A stretch of DNA of 64,000 nt from Azolla caroliniana (lineage: Eukaryota; Polypodiophyta): the NCBI GenBank assembly GCA_043228905.1, contig JBHGNT010000001.1:20336001-20400000 (forward strand), given 5' to 3'. The translations under genes were made by a program, and so were the position numbers. The notes under the pieces are model-generated. The model searched no databases. It was not told where the DNA came from and saw only the letters and a program-made list of their open reading frames with translations. Positions 12,046 through 21,499 of the stretch are shown here, piece after piece. How positions within the stretch are numbered: the first letter of the stretch is position 1; each line of letters starts with the position of its first letter.

Positions 12046-12058
12046 TGGTATCAGAGCG
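12046..12058 (+). other. Primer binding site of C2 (tRNA-iMet type)
   Basis: TGGTATCAGAGCG follows the LTR CA with no gap. TGGTATCAGAGC is the classic plant copia site complementary to the 3' end of initiator methionine tRNA. Confidence 0.92.
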
Positions 12059-12138
12059 CGAGGGTTGAGAACCTCTGCAGCTGACAAACGCTTCGAAGAC
12101 AAACCCTAATACTCGGCAACAACAGACAGAGAACTGAC

Positions 12139-13093
12139 ATGGATAGAGGTATGGCAAGTTCACTTCCCACAGAAAAGCTCGACCGGAGGAACTATGCATC
12201 CTATTCATATAAAATGCACCAATACCTGCTGGGGCATGGATATTGGAGCTATGTGGAAGGAACCAATGAGGTAGCACCGGAGCTGGCACACAAGGACTTC
12301 CTGGCCTGGGAGCAAGGAGCGAGCTGAGTATTGGATTGCCTTGCCTCTGGTGTGCACGATCAGATGCTCAGCTACATCAAAAATGCAAAAACGCCGAAGG
12401 ATGCCTGGGAAAATCTTCGGAAGATTTTCGCCACTAGTACCACGACATGGAAGTTGCAGCTTTGACAAGAGCTCAACAATATTCGACAGAGGGATATGTC
12501 CATGACCGAGTACACCACCAACATAAAGGATATTTGCGACGTGCTCGACTCCATCAACGTGACGGTGGACGAAGACGAGATGGTTCAAATCTGCCTTGGT
12601 GGTTTAGCACAATGGTATGGGCCAATCTGGACGGTGATCTGCACGCGGAAGAAGCCACCGTCCTTCTTCGACTTACAATCCATGTTGATGGTTGAAGAAA
12701 ACCACGCGAGTGGGTTGAGGATCACTCAATCGAACAATCGAATGTTGTACACGGAGGCAGATTGAGCCCCTAGGTGTGGAGGACGAGGTGGGTTTGCACG
12801 CAATGGAAGCGGCCGGCAAGAGCAGAACCGAAGGCACGAAGACGGGGCCAACAACAGTTCCGGAGCCTCCACAATTAGGGGGAGTCAAGTCGGATCTGGA
12901 AACCGGCAATCAAAGGCCGACACATAATGCTGGTAGTGTGGCAAGAAAGGCCACCGAGAAAGCGAGTGATGGAAGATGCGTGCCGATTTGGATAAATCCG
13001 GATCCAAGAATACTGGATAGGGAAACCGGCAAAGCTCACACTACGCAGAAGGATCAGAAGGATCTGGAACCGGGAAGACCGGTAAAGGGCTAG
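12139..13093 (+). pseudogene. Copia C2 gag
   Basis: ATG at 12139 gives MDRGMASSLPTEKLDRRNYA, the same start as C3/C4. UBN2/retrotransposon-Gag type nucleocapsid-shell protein: KMHQYLLGHGYW, TPKDAWENL, EEENH-type Leu/Met-rich block FFDLQSMLMVEENH. A zinc knuckle near 12940 reads CW*CGKKGHRESE, so it has a stop and has lost the last Cys. Further stops at 12326 (TGA), 12465 and 12763. Would form the particle; not intact. Confidence 0.85.
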
Positions 13094-15024
13094 CCTTCGT
13101 GATGGAGCACAAGGCTAACTCGATGAAGAAGACTACTTCCAAATCGGAGTAAATATGGTACGTTGATTCCAGAGCATCCAACCACATGAAGAGCCATGAA
13201 GAGTGGTTCTCTTATTTGGAGAAACCGGAACAACCAAGGATTGTCAAAACCAGAGACGACACCCCTCACCCGATTGTGCATGTCGGAGAAGTCCCTTTAA
13301 GCCATGTCGGACAAAAGGGGAAGCTGATGAACGTACTACTCGTCCCGACTATCACAAAGAACATGGTGTCGGTTGGGCAAATCGTCGACCAGGGGATGCA
13401 GGTGCGGTTTACGCACCTTGGGTGCTTCAATGAGGAAGAAGGGTGTGGAGAAGGGAGGATGTTTATCCTCAACACAAATGACGTCGGCACCGCCATGTTT
13501 GCCAAAGGACAGAAGATTAAATCGGACATAAATCTCTAGCATAAGCGGATCAGTCACGTCAATTACTGGAGGCTTCCAGACCTGCAATCGAAACAAATTG
13601 TGTTCGGTTTGCTGAAATTCAATGGCCGGAAGGCCCAAATTTGTGAAGCCTGCCAGCTCGGGAAGCAACACCGGCTTCCATTCCCCACCAAACAAAACCG
13701 GAGCCATAACAAGCTCGACTTAATTCATTTGGATGTATGGGGACCGACACAAAACGTTAGTCTTGGCGGAAGTCGGTATTTAGTCTCCTTCATCGACGAT
13801 TATAGCCGGCACACGTGGATCTACCTCATCAAGAAGAAAAGCGAAGTCTTCGAATCTTTCCGGAACCTTCAAAGCTTAGTCGAAATGGAAACGGAGAGGA
13901 AGATAAAGTATATGTGGTCAGATGGTGGAAAAGAATACTTTACCGGCCAATTCAACAGTTATCTGTAGCAGGAGGGAATTCAGAGAGAATTCAACTGCAG
14001 GTACACACCATAACAAAACGGTGTGGCTGAAAGAAAGAACCGGTCGATTGTCGATGCGGCGAGGACAATGCTGGAGGAAAAAAGCATGCCCAAATGCTAC
14101 TGGGCTGAGACGATTTGGACGGCCGTCTACATCCAACACCAGACCAGAGACAAGGTGTTTGCACACGAGCTGTATTTCGGGTGCAAACTGAATTTGAGGC
14201 ACCTTCGGATATTCGATAGCATAGCATATGTGCATGTAACGGATGAGAAGTGGAAGAACCTAGATTCGAAATCGGAGAAGTGCATCCTAGTTGGTTACCT
14301 GCATGAGCAAAAGGGGTATAAGTGTTATAACCCTTGGACTAAGCAGGTCTGAGTAAGCCGAGATGTCGAGTTTGATGAGTTGGCATCATGGTACTCTCTA
14401 CCAACTTTGACCCGATTCCAGAAGATGAGGCTACTGAGCCCGAGGAGGTCCAAGTAGAAGGTGAAGACTTCGGCACTGTAGAAGAGAGTTCGATCTCATT
14501 CTAGCGAAGTGGGCCGAATGAGCAGTTGAGTCGGGTGAAGAACCGGCGAGTACTTGAGACACTGTCGTGCTCTCCCCGTGCAAGGAACTGGGGAGACGGT
14601 TCATGCGCAACGAGAAGGAGAAGAAGAAGATGTTGGAATACGAAACCAACACTGATGAGTCGGATCGGAGCAAATCCGACTCCGGAAAGGAAGAAGGCCG
14701 ACCGGCCAAGAAGGGCCCCAAACGGGGTAATGACAAGTTACGCCAGTCATCCCGCCAGAAGAATCCTGTAATGAGAGACGAGTACAATGAATACATGACG
14801 CATCACTATGCGTACATGACTAAGGTGGCGGAAGTGCGTGAGCCGGAGAGCTACACAGAAGCGGAAAGGGACGCAAATTGGCGTGCCACTATGGAAGAAG
14901 AAATGCGGGCACTCGAGGCCAATGACACATGGGACCAAGTTGACACTCCCCGACATTGTAAACCAATCGGTTGAAAATGGGTGTACAAGGTAAACTACAA
15001 TGCCGACGGTTTGGTCCACCGGTA
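13094..15024 (+). pseudogene. Copia C2 protease, integrase and RT N-terminus
   Basis: Protease active site near 13155 reads VDSRAS (usual DSGAS, so Gly is Arg). Then VSVGQIVDQGM, pre-integrase CEACQLGKQ, integrase core LDLIHLDVWG, WSDGGKEYF and GVAERKNR: all three DDE acidic residues are present. Then LVGYLHEQKGYKCYNP, an acidic linker, SSRQKNPVM, and the RT start with MEEEMRALEANDTWDQV. Stops at 13150, 13538, 13966, 14012, 14350, 14502 and 14972. Frame ends at the C3 LTR. Confidence 0.88.
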
Positions 15025-15354
15025 TGTTGAGCGACAAGCTCAACCGGATCCGGATTGGTATCAGGAAGGATGAGCCGGATCGGTGAGCTGGTGAGCAAGC
15101 AAGCCGGTGAGCTGGGGAGCCGGTTAGCCGGATCCATCAGTAACCGAAAGCCTAGTAGTAGCCTAGACTACCAGGTAGTTAATGTCTCGTAGTTAGTGTT
15201 AGACGCTCATGTGAGCATTAAAGTACACTGTACTTCTGCGAGTCCTCTTAGGACTTGTATAAATAGTGCGGTTGAGTATCTCTGTGTTTTCTGTTGGTTC
15301 CAGAACTGTGCACTTTGTGTTTCCATACGCTTCCGCACACGCTATTCTTTTACA
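15025..15354 (+). repeat. 5' LTR of copia C3/C4
   Basis: TGTTGAGCGACAAGCTC to ...CACGCTATTCTTTTACA. TATA-like GGACTTGTATAAATAG near 15250-15265. Lacks about 170 bp found in the 3' LTR, including one of two 40-bp tandem units and the TCTCCC-rich leader. Confidence 0.87.
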
Positions 15355-15366
15355 TGGTATTAGAGT
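15355..15366 (+). other. Primer binding site of C3/C4
   Basis: TGGTATTAGAGT directly after the LTR; the iMet site with one C-to-T change (TGGTATCAGAGC). Confidence 0.88.
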
Positions 15367-15465
15367 GCGAAGGTTGAAGCTCTCTGCAGCCGACAAGAAA
15401 AGCTTGCGATAAAACAGAGTTGAAGTTGTGCTTCGGTTTTGTTCGGAAAAGAGAACGACAGTAAT

Positions 15466-16015
15466 ATGGATAGAGGAATGGCTAGCTCGCTCCCAGTGGA
15501 GAAACTCGACAGATCCAACTTCGCATCTTGGTCGTACAAGATGCACCAGTACCTGCTTGGGAAAGACTACTGGAATTATGTCGACGGGGCTAACGACACA
15601 ACAACTGATGCGACACACAAGGATATCCCAACATGGGAACAAGCAGCAAGCAGAGTGATGTACTGCTTTGCGTCTAGTGTCGGACACCAATTGCTGAGCC
15701 ATATCCGAGACGCCAGGACGCCCAAAGAAGCTTGGGAAAACCTGAAAAAGGTCTTCGCCGCAAGCACTACAACTAGGAAGCTTCAACTTAGGCAAGAGTT
15801 GAGCAATGTACGACAACGAGATATCTCGGTGGCTGACTACACCACCAAGATTAAGGAAATATGTGACTCACTCGCCTCTATCAATGTGAACGTCGAGGAG
15901 GACGAGATGATGCAGGTTTGTCTTCGCGGATTAACATCTAAGTTCGGAGCTTTCCAAATGGCAGTCTGCAGGAGGGAAAATACACCTTCGTTTTTCGAGC
16001 TTCAGTCAATGTTGT
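15466..16015 (+). pseudogene. Copia C3/C4 gag, first part
   Basis: ATG at 15466: MDRGMASSLPVEKLDRSNFA. The frame is open to the D insertion, with the blocks KMHQYLLGKDYWNYVDGA, TPKEAWENLKKVF and FFELQSML. It is better preserved than C2 gag. It stops making sense at 16013-16016 where the LTR of D begins; it continues at 37121. Confidence 0.88.
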
Positions 16016-16393
16016 TGTTGTCTTGCTGGCCGGACTAGCCCCAACACAGGTGTCCTTCTGACACTTCTCCAAAGGGGTGGTAAGGTTAGGATGTTAGAAC
16101 ACACGTGTAAGATAATTATTATTAGCACAGACGGTAAGTAAATACAGACAAAGATAAGTACGCAATGGATAAACTTGTATTACTTCCATAAAGAACATTA
16201 CAATTCATCAGATCCTTTTATAGGCATCCGGCAAGGTTACAAAACGGTGCGCTTAGGTTACCGGCATCCGAATCGGTCCGGTACAACTGTATCGGATCCG
16301 TCCCTATGAATAATAATTCTACTAATAATTACTTTATATTTCTATATCCGATTCCGCCTTCCCACTTGTCCTTCCGCCTTTGCCCGGCCAACA
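16016..16393 (-). repeat. 3' LTR of gypsy D
   Basis: Plus-strand TGTTGTCTTGCTGGCC to GGCCAACA. Copy of 36727-37115, lacking an 11-bp stretch (CAGATCTGGAT-like) present in the other LTR. Inserted in copia gag. Confidence 0.88.
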
Positions 16394-16453
16394 CATGGCA
16401 CGCCCGTGGGAAAGTGCTTTGCACTTCAAACCCATAGAGTCTGCTCGAAGGTG

Positions 16454-16604
16454 TCAAGTGGTGCCTCCTCTTCGGTTTCCTGTTCCTTGCCTGCCTCCCC
16501 TCCGACTTCCGGTTGGATTGGTTGTTGCTCCGGCTCCTCTTGGTTCTGTTGTACCAGTGCTTCCTCTCCGTCCCTTCCGGGTTCGTCTTGTTCTTCTTCC
16601 ATTC
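16454..16604 (-). pseudogene. ORF3 of gypsy D, C-terminal tail
   Basis: Minus-strand codons, very rich in Glu, Gln, Pro and Gly, ending with TGA at 16454-16456. If A and one CATTC are removed, this reads in frame with the segment ending at 27742 (junction ...NRTEPG / MEEEQDEPG), so it is the acidic end of ORF3. Confidence 0.75.
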
Positions 16605-16666
16605 TGTCATGATAACACTCACATCATGCATCCAAAGGATGATGACACTCACATTATGACTCGAAA

Positions 16667-16721
16667 GGATTTGAACCCACGACCTTGTTGTACATATGTC
16701 AAATCCTTAACCATTGTATTA
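16667..16721 (-). other. Antisense tRNA-like module in A 5' LTR
   Basis: On the minus strand an A-box-like TAATACAATGG (16711-16721) and a perfect B-box GGTTCAAATCC (16667-16677), 44 nt start to start as in tRNA genes. The acceptor stem is not recognisable, so it is not called a tRNA gene. Same module at 27331-27385. Confidence 0.7.
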
Positions 16722-16805
16722 ATATTCTTATATGTATAGTCTCTAGAATATGAAATCTAATATCATAGGAATATTCTATGTTACTCTACATTCTAGAATG
16801 ACCTA

Positions 16806-16927
16806 GAATATTCTAGAGTGTTCTATACCACTAGAACCTTCTAGAATACTCTAGAGATCTTCTAGATTACTCTACATTCTAGGATAACCTAGAATATTCT
16901 AGAGTGTTCTCTATTACTTATAAATAG
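16806..16927 (+). promoter_or_regulatory. Heat-shock elements and TATA box in A 5' LTR
   Basis: GAACCTTCTAGAA (16834-16846) is a perfect GAAnnTTCnnGAA. GAATATTCTAGAGTGTTC occurs at 16806-16823 and again at 16892-16909 (near-perfect, four units). TTATAAATAG (16918-16927) is the TATA box. Known: trimeric GAA/TTC arrays bind heat-shock factor. Inference: heat-inducible LTR. Confidence 0.7.
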
Positions 16928-16989
16928 GGATCTACCACCCATCCCAAACCTTCTCTTTTTCTCTCTTTCTCTCTCTCAGTCTTGATAGT

Positions 16990-17001
16990 TTGAACCAATT
17001 T
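16990..17001 (+). other. Self-primer binding site of chromovirus A
   Basis: TTGAACCAATTT two bases after the LTR. It is the exact reverse complement of AAATTGGTTCAA at 27616-27627 in the intact 3' LTR, about 33 bp after TATA. It does not start with TGG, so no tRNA primer is expected. Confidence 0.75.
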
Positions 17002-17075
17002 TTTTCCTTTCATCTCTTCGTCTTCCACAAATCCTAACAAGTTCTCTTCTTCCTTCTCCTCTCCTCTCGTAAGCT

Positions 17076-18199
17076 ATGGAGTACGTGAGCAAACAAGAAT
17101 ACATGCGTGTTCTTTCTGAGCTCGACATGCTCACGAATAAATTTGTGGCATTAGAGCATGAGAATCAAAGGCTACTTGGAGATCTACAACACGTGAGCAC
17201 CGAAAAAGCTCAACAATATGAAGATTATCACAGCGGGTTCATCAACTCGAGGCGACTATATTGTCATTACGTGAGCAAGCGTCGGGGGCTCAGAACTCCC
17301 CTAGAGAGCCAAAGATCAGCCTCCCTGCCAAGTTTGATGGTACGAGGTCTTTATTTCGAGGCTTTTTGAATCAAGTTCATCTAGTTATTCAGCTACATCC
17401 CAATCGGTATCCAACTGATGCTGCTCGTGTGGGATTAGTGGAAACCTTGCTATGTGGTACGGCGTTAGCATGGTTCGCACCACTTCTCGAGAAGAAATCA
17501 CCATTGCTGGAGGATTTCGAGGCATTTGTTAAAGAGTTTCAAGCTAGTTTCGGAGACACCGACAGCACTAGGACAGCGATAAACAAGATTCGAAGGCTCC
17601 GACAAGGAGATCGTCCTGCGTCGTCTTATGCAGCCGATTTTCGTCTCTTGGCATGCGATATCCCTTGGGATGAGGCAGCTTTAATGGATCAATTCCGTCA
17701 AGGTTTGAGAAACGATGTCAAAGATCTTCTTCTTACTTTCCCTGAAGATCCGTAGTCACTTACAGAAGCTATTAGTCGAGCTGTGCGATGTGATAATCGC
17801 CTATTTGAGCGACGTTTTGAGTGCCAACAAATGTTACGCCGCCAACCTGAGCAGACTTACGCTTCCGTAGTCGCAACGCCTCCACAAGTTTCTAGACCCA
17901 TTACAAGGGATGGCCCCACTCCGATGGAAATAGAGTCAACACAACGTCGTGGGCCGTTATCAGATGCTGAGAAACAACGACGTCGAGCGCATCGCCTCTG
18001 CTTGTATTGTGGTGGTCTAGGACATATAGCTGTAAATTGTCCACATAAACCTAGGCGTCAAGTATACCAAGTAAGTGCCCATGAAAACCCTACATTGAGT
18101 TCTATTGTTACTTCTAATAACATAAATAAGCCTCATAGTCCATGCCATGAGAATAGATTCGATATCTTGAGTCAATTAGAGGATGTGTTAAACGAGTAA
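17076..18199 (+). pseudogene. Gag of chromovirus A
   Basis: ATG at 17076. N-terminal coiled-coil-like segment (ALEHENQRLLGDLQ), one frameshift near 17235, then the Gag core KFDGTRSLFRGFLNQV, LAWFAPLLEK, INKIRRLRQGDRPASSYAADFR, a TAG at 17753 (AAG in B), and a CCHC zinc knuckle CLYCGGLGHIAVNC near 18000-18041. It ends LNE-stop at 18197-18199, the same place as in B, immediately after the slippery site. Forms the particle. Parallel to B gag along its length. Confidence 0.88.
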
Positions 18200-18231
18200 G
18201 TCCGGCCAAAATAGGAGCCATTTGGCTGGAC
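18187..18231 (+). promoter_or_regulatory. Putative -1 ribosomal frameshift signal of A
   Basis: Heptamer GTTAAAC (18187-18193, gag frame TTA AAC), 6-nt spacer containing the gag TAA, then a stem GTCCGGCCAAA (18200-18210) pairing with TTTGGCTGGAC (18221-18231) around a 10-nt loop. The -1 frame is open from here into protease and its first residues (VKRVSPAKIGAIWLD) match B. GTTAAAC is a known arterivirus slippery sequence. Confidence 0.75.
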
Positions 18232-19834
18232 CATCCTAGCTATGTAGAGTTAGTTCCTAGTCGTGGTTCCATTTCATCAAATCAAGTGAGTCGAGTTTTT
18301 TCAGCACAAATCAAGCTTACCACATCTACATGTCATCGAGTCCTAGCCTCTGCCCTTCTAGATTCTGGAGCCAACTCTTGTTTCATGGATCGTGAATTTG
18401 CCTTGTCACAAAACATCCTCTTGAATAAGCTTCCTAGCCCAGTAGCCGTAGGAGTCATTGATGGACGTCCCATAGCATCATGAGATATAGTTGAGGAGTC
18501 TGAGCCAATTAGGATAGTTCTTGGCAATTTGGCAAGCATAATCTCTTTCAACATTATTCGTAGTCCGGAACACCCAATAGTTCTAGGTCTCCCCTAGTTT
18601 GAACTCCATAACCCGAAGATTGATTGGATGAAAAGAACAATTGAGGAGACCCGGGAAAAAAGCACAAACTCTGCATCCCTCTCTCCTACATGTGATAATA
18701 GATCCCCGGTGTTATCGCCCATCTCTTTACGACAGTTGCGAGAGGAAGGGGGGAACGAGGCCATGTTCATCTTCGCAATAATAGCAACTCCATCATCCAC
18801 TTCACATGAGGCGGATATTAAACTTCCAGAGAAATACAAGGAGTTTTCAGATGTCTTTGATAAGGTGAAGGCGAATACATTGCCGGAGCATCGGCCATAC
18901 GACTGCCCTATTGACTTACAACCAGGGAAAGAACCTCCATGGGGCCCAATTTATAATCTCTCCCTTGTAGAGCTAGAAACTTTGCGGGAATATATTGATG
19001 AGAATCTGGCAAACGGATTCATTCGGCATTCTAGATCCCCTGCTGGTGCACCTATCTTCTTCGTTAAGAAGAAGAATGAGACTCTTCGGTTGGTCGTGGA
19101 TTATCGAGGGCTAAACAAAGTGACTATTCGGAATAGATATGCTCTACCATTAATCCCGAATCTTTTGGAACGTCTCAGTGGTGCAAAATATTTCACGAAG
19201 TTGGACCTTCGCGGAGCATATAATCTAAATCGGATTCGCCCGGGGGATGAATGGAAGACAGCTTTCCGCACTCGCTATGGACATTTTGAGTATAAAGTGA
19301 TGCCATTTGGTCTCACGAATGCACCTGCTGTTTTCCAACATATGGCGAACGATATTTTTCGAGATTTTCTTGATATCTTCACTATAGTTTACCTAGATGA
19401 TATTTTAATCTACTCAAAGACCCAAGAGGATTATTTTAATCTAGATGATTATTCCAAGGTTGTGCTTCCGCTTACTCAGCTCACACATAAAGATCGACCA
19501 TTTATATGGAGTTCAGATGCAGCCGAGGCATTTGAAAGCTTAAAACGAGCATTTACAACGGCACCTATCTTAGCACATGTCGACCCAACAAAATGCTTCA
19601 TCCTCGAAGCCGATGCATCCGATTTTGCACTAGGGAGTGTCCTCTCGCAGACTGGAGATGATGGACAACTACACCCGTCGCCTTTCATTCACGAAAGTTT
19701 GAAGTTGCAGAGATAAACTATGAGATCCATGACAAAGAGCTTCTTGCAATCGTGGATTCGTTTCAACAATGGCGACATTTCCTAGAAGGTTCTTCTCAGC
19801 AGATCATTGTCTACAATGATCATAAGAACCTGAC
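18194..19834 (+). pseudogene. Pol of chromovirus A, first part: protease, RT, RNase H start
   Basis: -1 frame relative to gag. Protease ALLDSGANSCFMD near 18355 (intact DSGA), VIDGRPIAS; stops at 18481 (TGA, GGA in B) and 18595 (TAG, TGG in B). RT from LPEKYKEF through VVDYRGLNKVTIRNRYALPLI, VMPFGLTNAPAVFQ and YLDDILIYS (19390-19401). About 85 residues of the RT thumb/connection are deleted in frame after KTQED (19440). A frameshift near 19680 precedes the RNase H block [12 protein letters not shown]. Ends at NDHKNL where B inserted. Confidence 0.88.
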
Positions 19835-19849
19835 TGTCATGATATGGCA

Positions 19850-19904
19850 AGACTCGAACCCATGACCTTATGCTACATGGGTCGAGCTCTTGACCATTAG
19901 ACTA
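19850..19904 (-). other. Antisense tRNA-like module in B 5' LTR
   Basis: Minus strand: A-box TAGTCTAATGG (19894-19904), a perfect TRGYNNARNGG; B-box GGTTCGAGTCT (19850-19860), one mismatch from GGTTCGANTCC; spacing 44 nt. A D-arm with three of four pairs and a weak T-arm can be drawn, but no acceptor stem. Confidence 0.72.
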
Positions 19905-19980
19905 TACATTGTAATACATAGAATATTATTTTCATTTATGTTTAATTATAGAAAATTGATGTATATTCCAGATTTCTCTG

Positions 19981-20063
19981 GAACATTCTAGAAACTTGAG
20001 GAGTATTCCTTAGAACACTATAAAAGGAGGCACAAGGCATTATTTCGAACCAAATCGGTTCAA
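19981..20063 (+). promoter_or_regulatory. B promoter: heat-shock element, TATA, self-primer complement
   Basis: GAACATTCTAGAA (19981-19993) is a perfect trimeric heat-shock element 25 bp upstream of CTATAAAAGG (20018-20027). AAATCGGTTCAA (20052-20063) begins 33 nt after the start of TATAAA, where RNA should start, and is the exact reverse complement of the primer site at 20276-20287. Confidence 0.78.
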
Positions 20064-20275
20064 CGCCAGTCTTAAGCCTCCTAGCTACTGTACATTTTCT
20101 TCACATAATATATATCTTTCTTATCATCACTCTCTCTCTCTCTCTCTCGATCTCGATCTCTCTCTCCCTCTCTCTCACTCACTCTTTCCTTCTCTCGAGA
20201 GTTCTTCACCTCTCTTAGTACTAATACTTCTTTTAGTACTAATTCCTTCTCTGTCTTAGTATTGTTCCTGACAGT

Positions 20276-20287
20276 TTGAACCGATTT
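20276..20287 (+). other. Self-primer binding site of chromovirus B
   Basis: TTGAACCGATTT, two bases after the LTR. Pairs over 12 nt with the predicted RNA 5' end (20052-20063). Differs from A at one base (G versus A), and the partner base changes too (C versus T). Known mechanism: Tf1 primes reverse transcription with its own folded mRNA 5' end. Confidence 0.8.
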
Positions 20288-20347
20288 TCCTTAGCTTCTG
20301 TCTCTCTCATTTCCTACTAATCTCTTATTCCTCTTTTCTTTCATCCC

Positions 20348-21499
20348 ATGGCCATTGTTAGTGCTGAAGAATATCAGTCTGTTTTCTCGGAATTTCAATG
20401 CTTGAAAGAGAAGTTCCATGCTTTGGAACAAGAAAACCAACGGTTGCTGGGGGATCTTCAGCAAATCTCCTTAGAAAAGCAGCAAACGCAACAACAACAT
20501 GGGGAACTTGCGTTACGCGTGCAACAACTCGAAGCCACCATCGTAGCGATGCAACAACAAGGGCCCGGAACACAAGGGATTCATAAAGAACCCAAGATTG
20601 GCCTTCCCACGAAGTTCGATGGAACGCGATCGCAGTTTAGAGGGTTCCTTAACCAGGTACGATTAGTTATTCAAATGCATCCTTCCCGATATCCCACCGA
20701 TGCATCACGAGTGGGTTTAGTAGGCACTTTGTTAAGTGGCTAAGCGTTGGCATGGTTCGCTCCACTATTAGAAAAGGAATCTCCGTTACTCAACAATTTT
20801 GAAGAGTTTTTAGGTGAGTTTAAAGCATGTTTCGGAGATACTGACAGCATTAGGACCGCAATCAACAAAATTCGGCGATTACGCCAAGGTGACCGTCCAG
20901 CCTCTGCATACGCTGCAGATTTTCGCCTACTCGCCGTCGATATCCCTTGGGATGATCAAGCGTTGATGGAGCAATTCCGTTATGGTCTACGCAACGAAGT
21001 CAAGGATTTACTCTTGACCTTCCCCGAAGAGCCAAAGTCCTTAACAGAAGCAATCAGTCGTGCGGTGAGATGTGACAACCGCCTCTTTGAGCGATGTTTG
21101 GAACGATAACTACAAATGCCGAGGGCAAGATCAGATCCCACCTACGCCTCAGTGGTATCAAGACCTTTTTCGAGGGAGTCATATAATGCGCCTCCAGCGA
21201 ATACTCCGACTCCGATGGAGATTGACACTACACGTCGTCGAGGGCCATTATCCGAAGAAGAAAAGCAACGACGCCGTACAAATCGACTATGTCTTTACTG
21301 CGGTGGACCAGGACATATTGCAATAAATTGCCCCCATAGGCCAAGAAGACAGGTAAACCAAATAGTCGCTAGTTCTAATTGTACTAAACCCGAGCCTATT
21401 TCAGTAGGGATATCTGATAGTCCTAATAGTACTAATAGCCCAGATCTAGCGAACAGATTTGATGTCCTTAGTCAGTTAGAAGAAGAGTTAAACGACTAA
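20348..21499 (+). pseudogene. Gag of chromovirus B
   Basis: ATG at 20348, 383 codons to TAA 21497-21499. Residues 1-70 form a Leu/Gln-rich coiled-coil-like segment (ENQRLLGDLQ, VQQLEATIVAMQQQ). The Gag core has KFDGTRSQFRGFLNQV, LAWFAPLLEK, INKIRRLRQGDRPASAYAADFR and VKDLLLTFPEEP. CCHC knuckle CLYCGGPGHIAINC near 21291-21332. Two in-frame TAA codons (20741, 21107); the second is CAA in A. The terminal stop is shared with A and follows the slippery site, so it is probably genuine. Confidence 0.9.

Larger units (their letters stand above)
11631..15024 (+). mobile_element. Copia retrotransposon C2, 5' part
   Basis: 5' LTR, initiator-Met-type primer site, gag, protease, integrase and the first part of RT; broken at 15024 (in ...NADGLVHR) by the 5' LTR of C3/C4. 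I do not see its RT resume after 41733, so the right part seems lost rather than displaced. Sits directly against the end of G ORF3. Confidence 0.87.
16605..16987 (+). repeat. 5' LTR of chromovirus A (85-bp deletion)
   Basis: Starts TGTCATGATAACACTC, ends CAGTCTTGATA (CA mutated to TA). Compared with the 3' LTR it lacks 85 bp just after CCCATCCCAAACC, which removes the presumed transcription start and the self-primer complement. It contains an antisense tRNA-like module, heat-shock elements and a TATA box. Confidence 0.92.
19835..20273 (+). repeat. 5' LTR of chromovirus B
   Basis: TGTCATGATATGGCAAGACT to ...TAGTATTGTTCCTGACA. Contains, in order, an antisense tRNA-like module, a heat-shock element, TATA, the self-primer complement, and a CT-rich leader with extra GATCTC units absent from the 3' LTR. 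Confidence 0.95.

Noticed and set aside
15199-15816. Minus-strand ORF of 205 codons
   Set aside because: Antisense to the LTR and gag of C3/C4, whose plus-strand frame is homologous to C2 gag.
19842-19910. A functional tRNA gene in the B LTR
   Set aside because: A and B boxes are good but there is no acceptor stem and the anticodon arm does not fold; called tRNA-like only.
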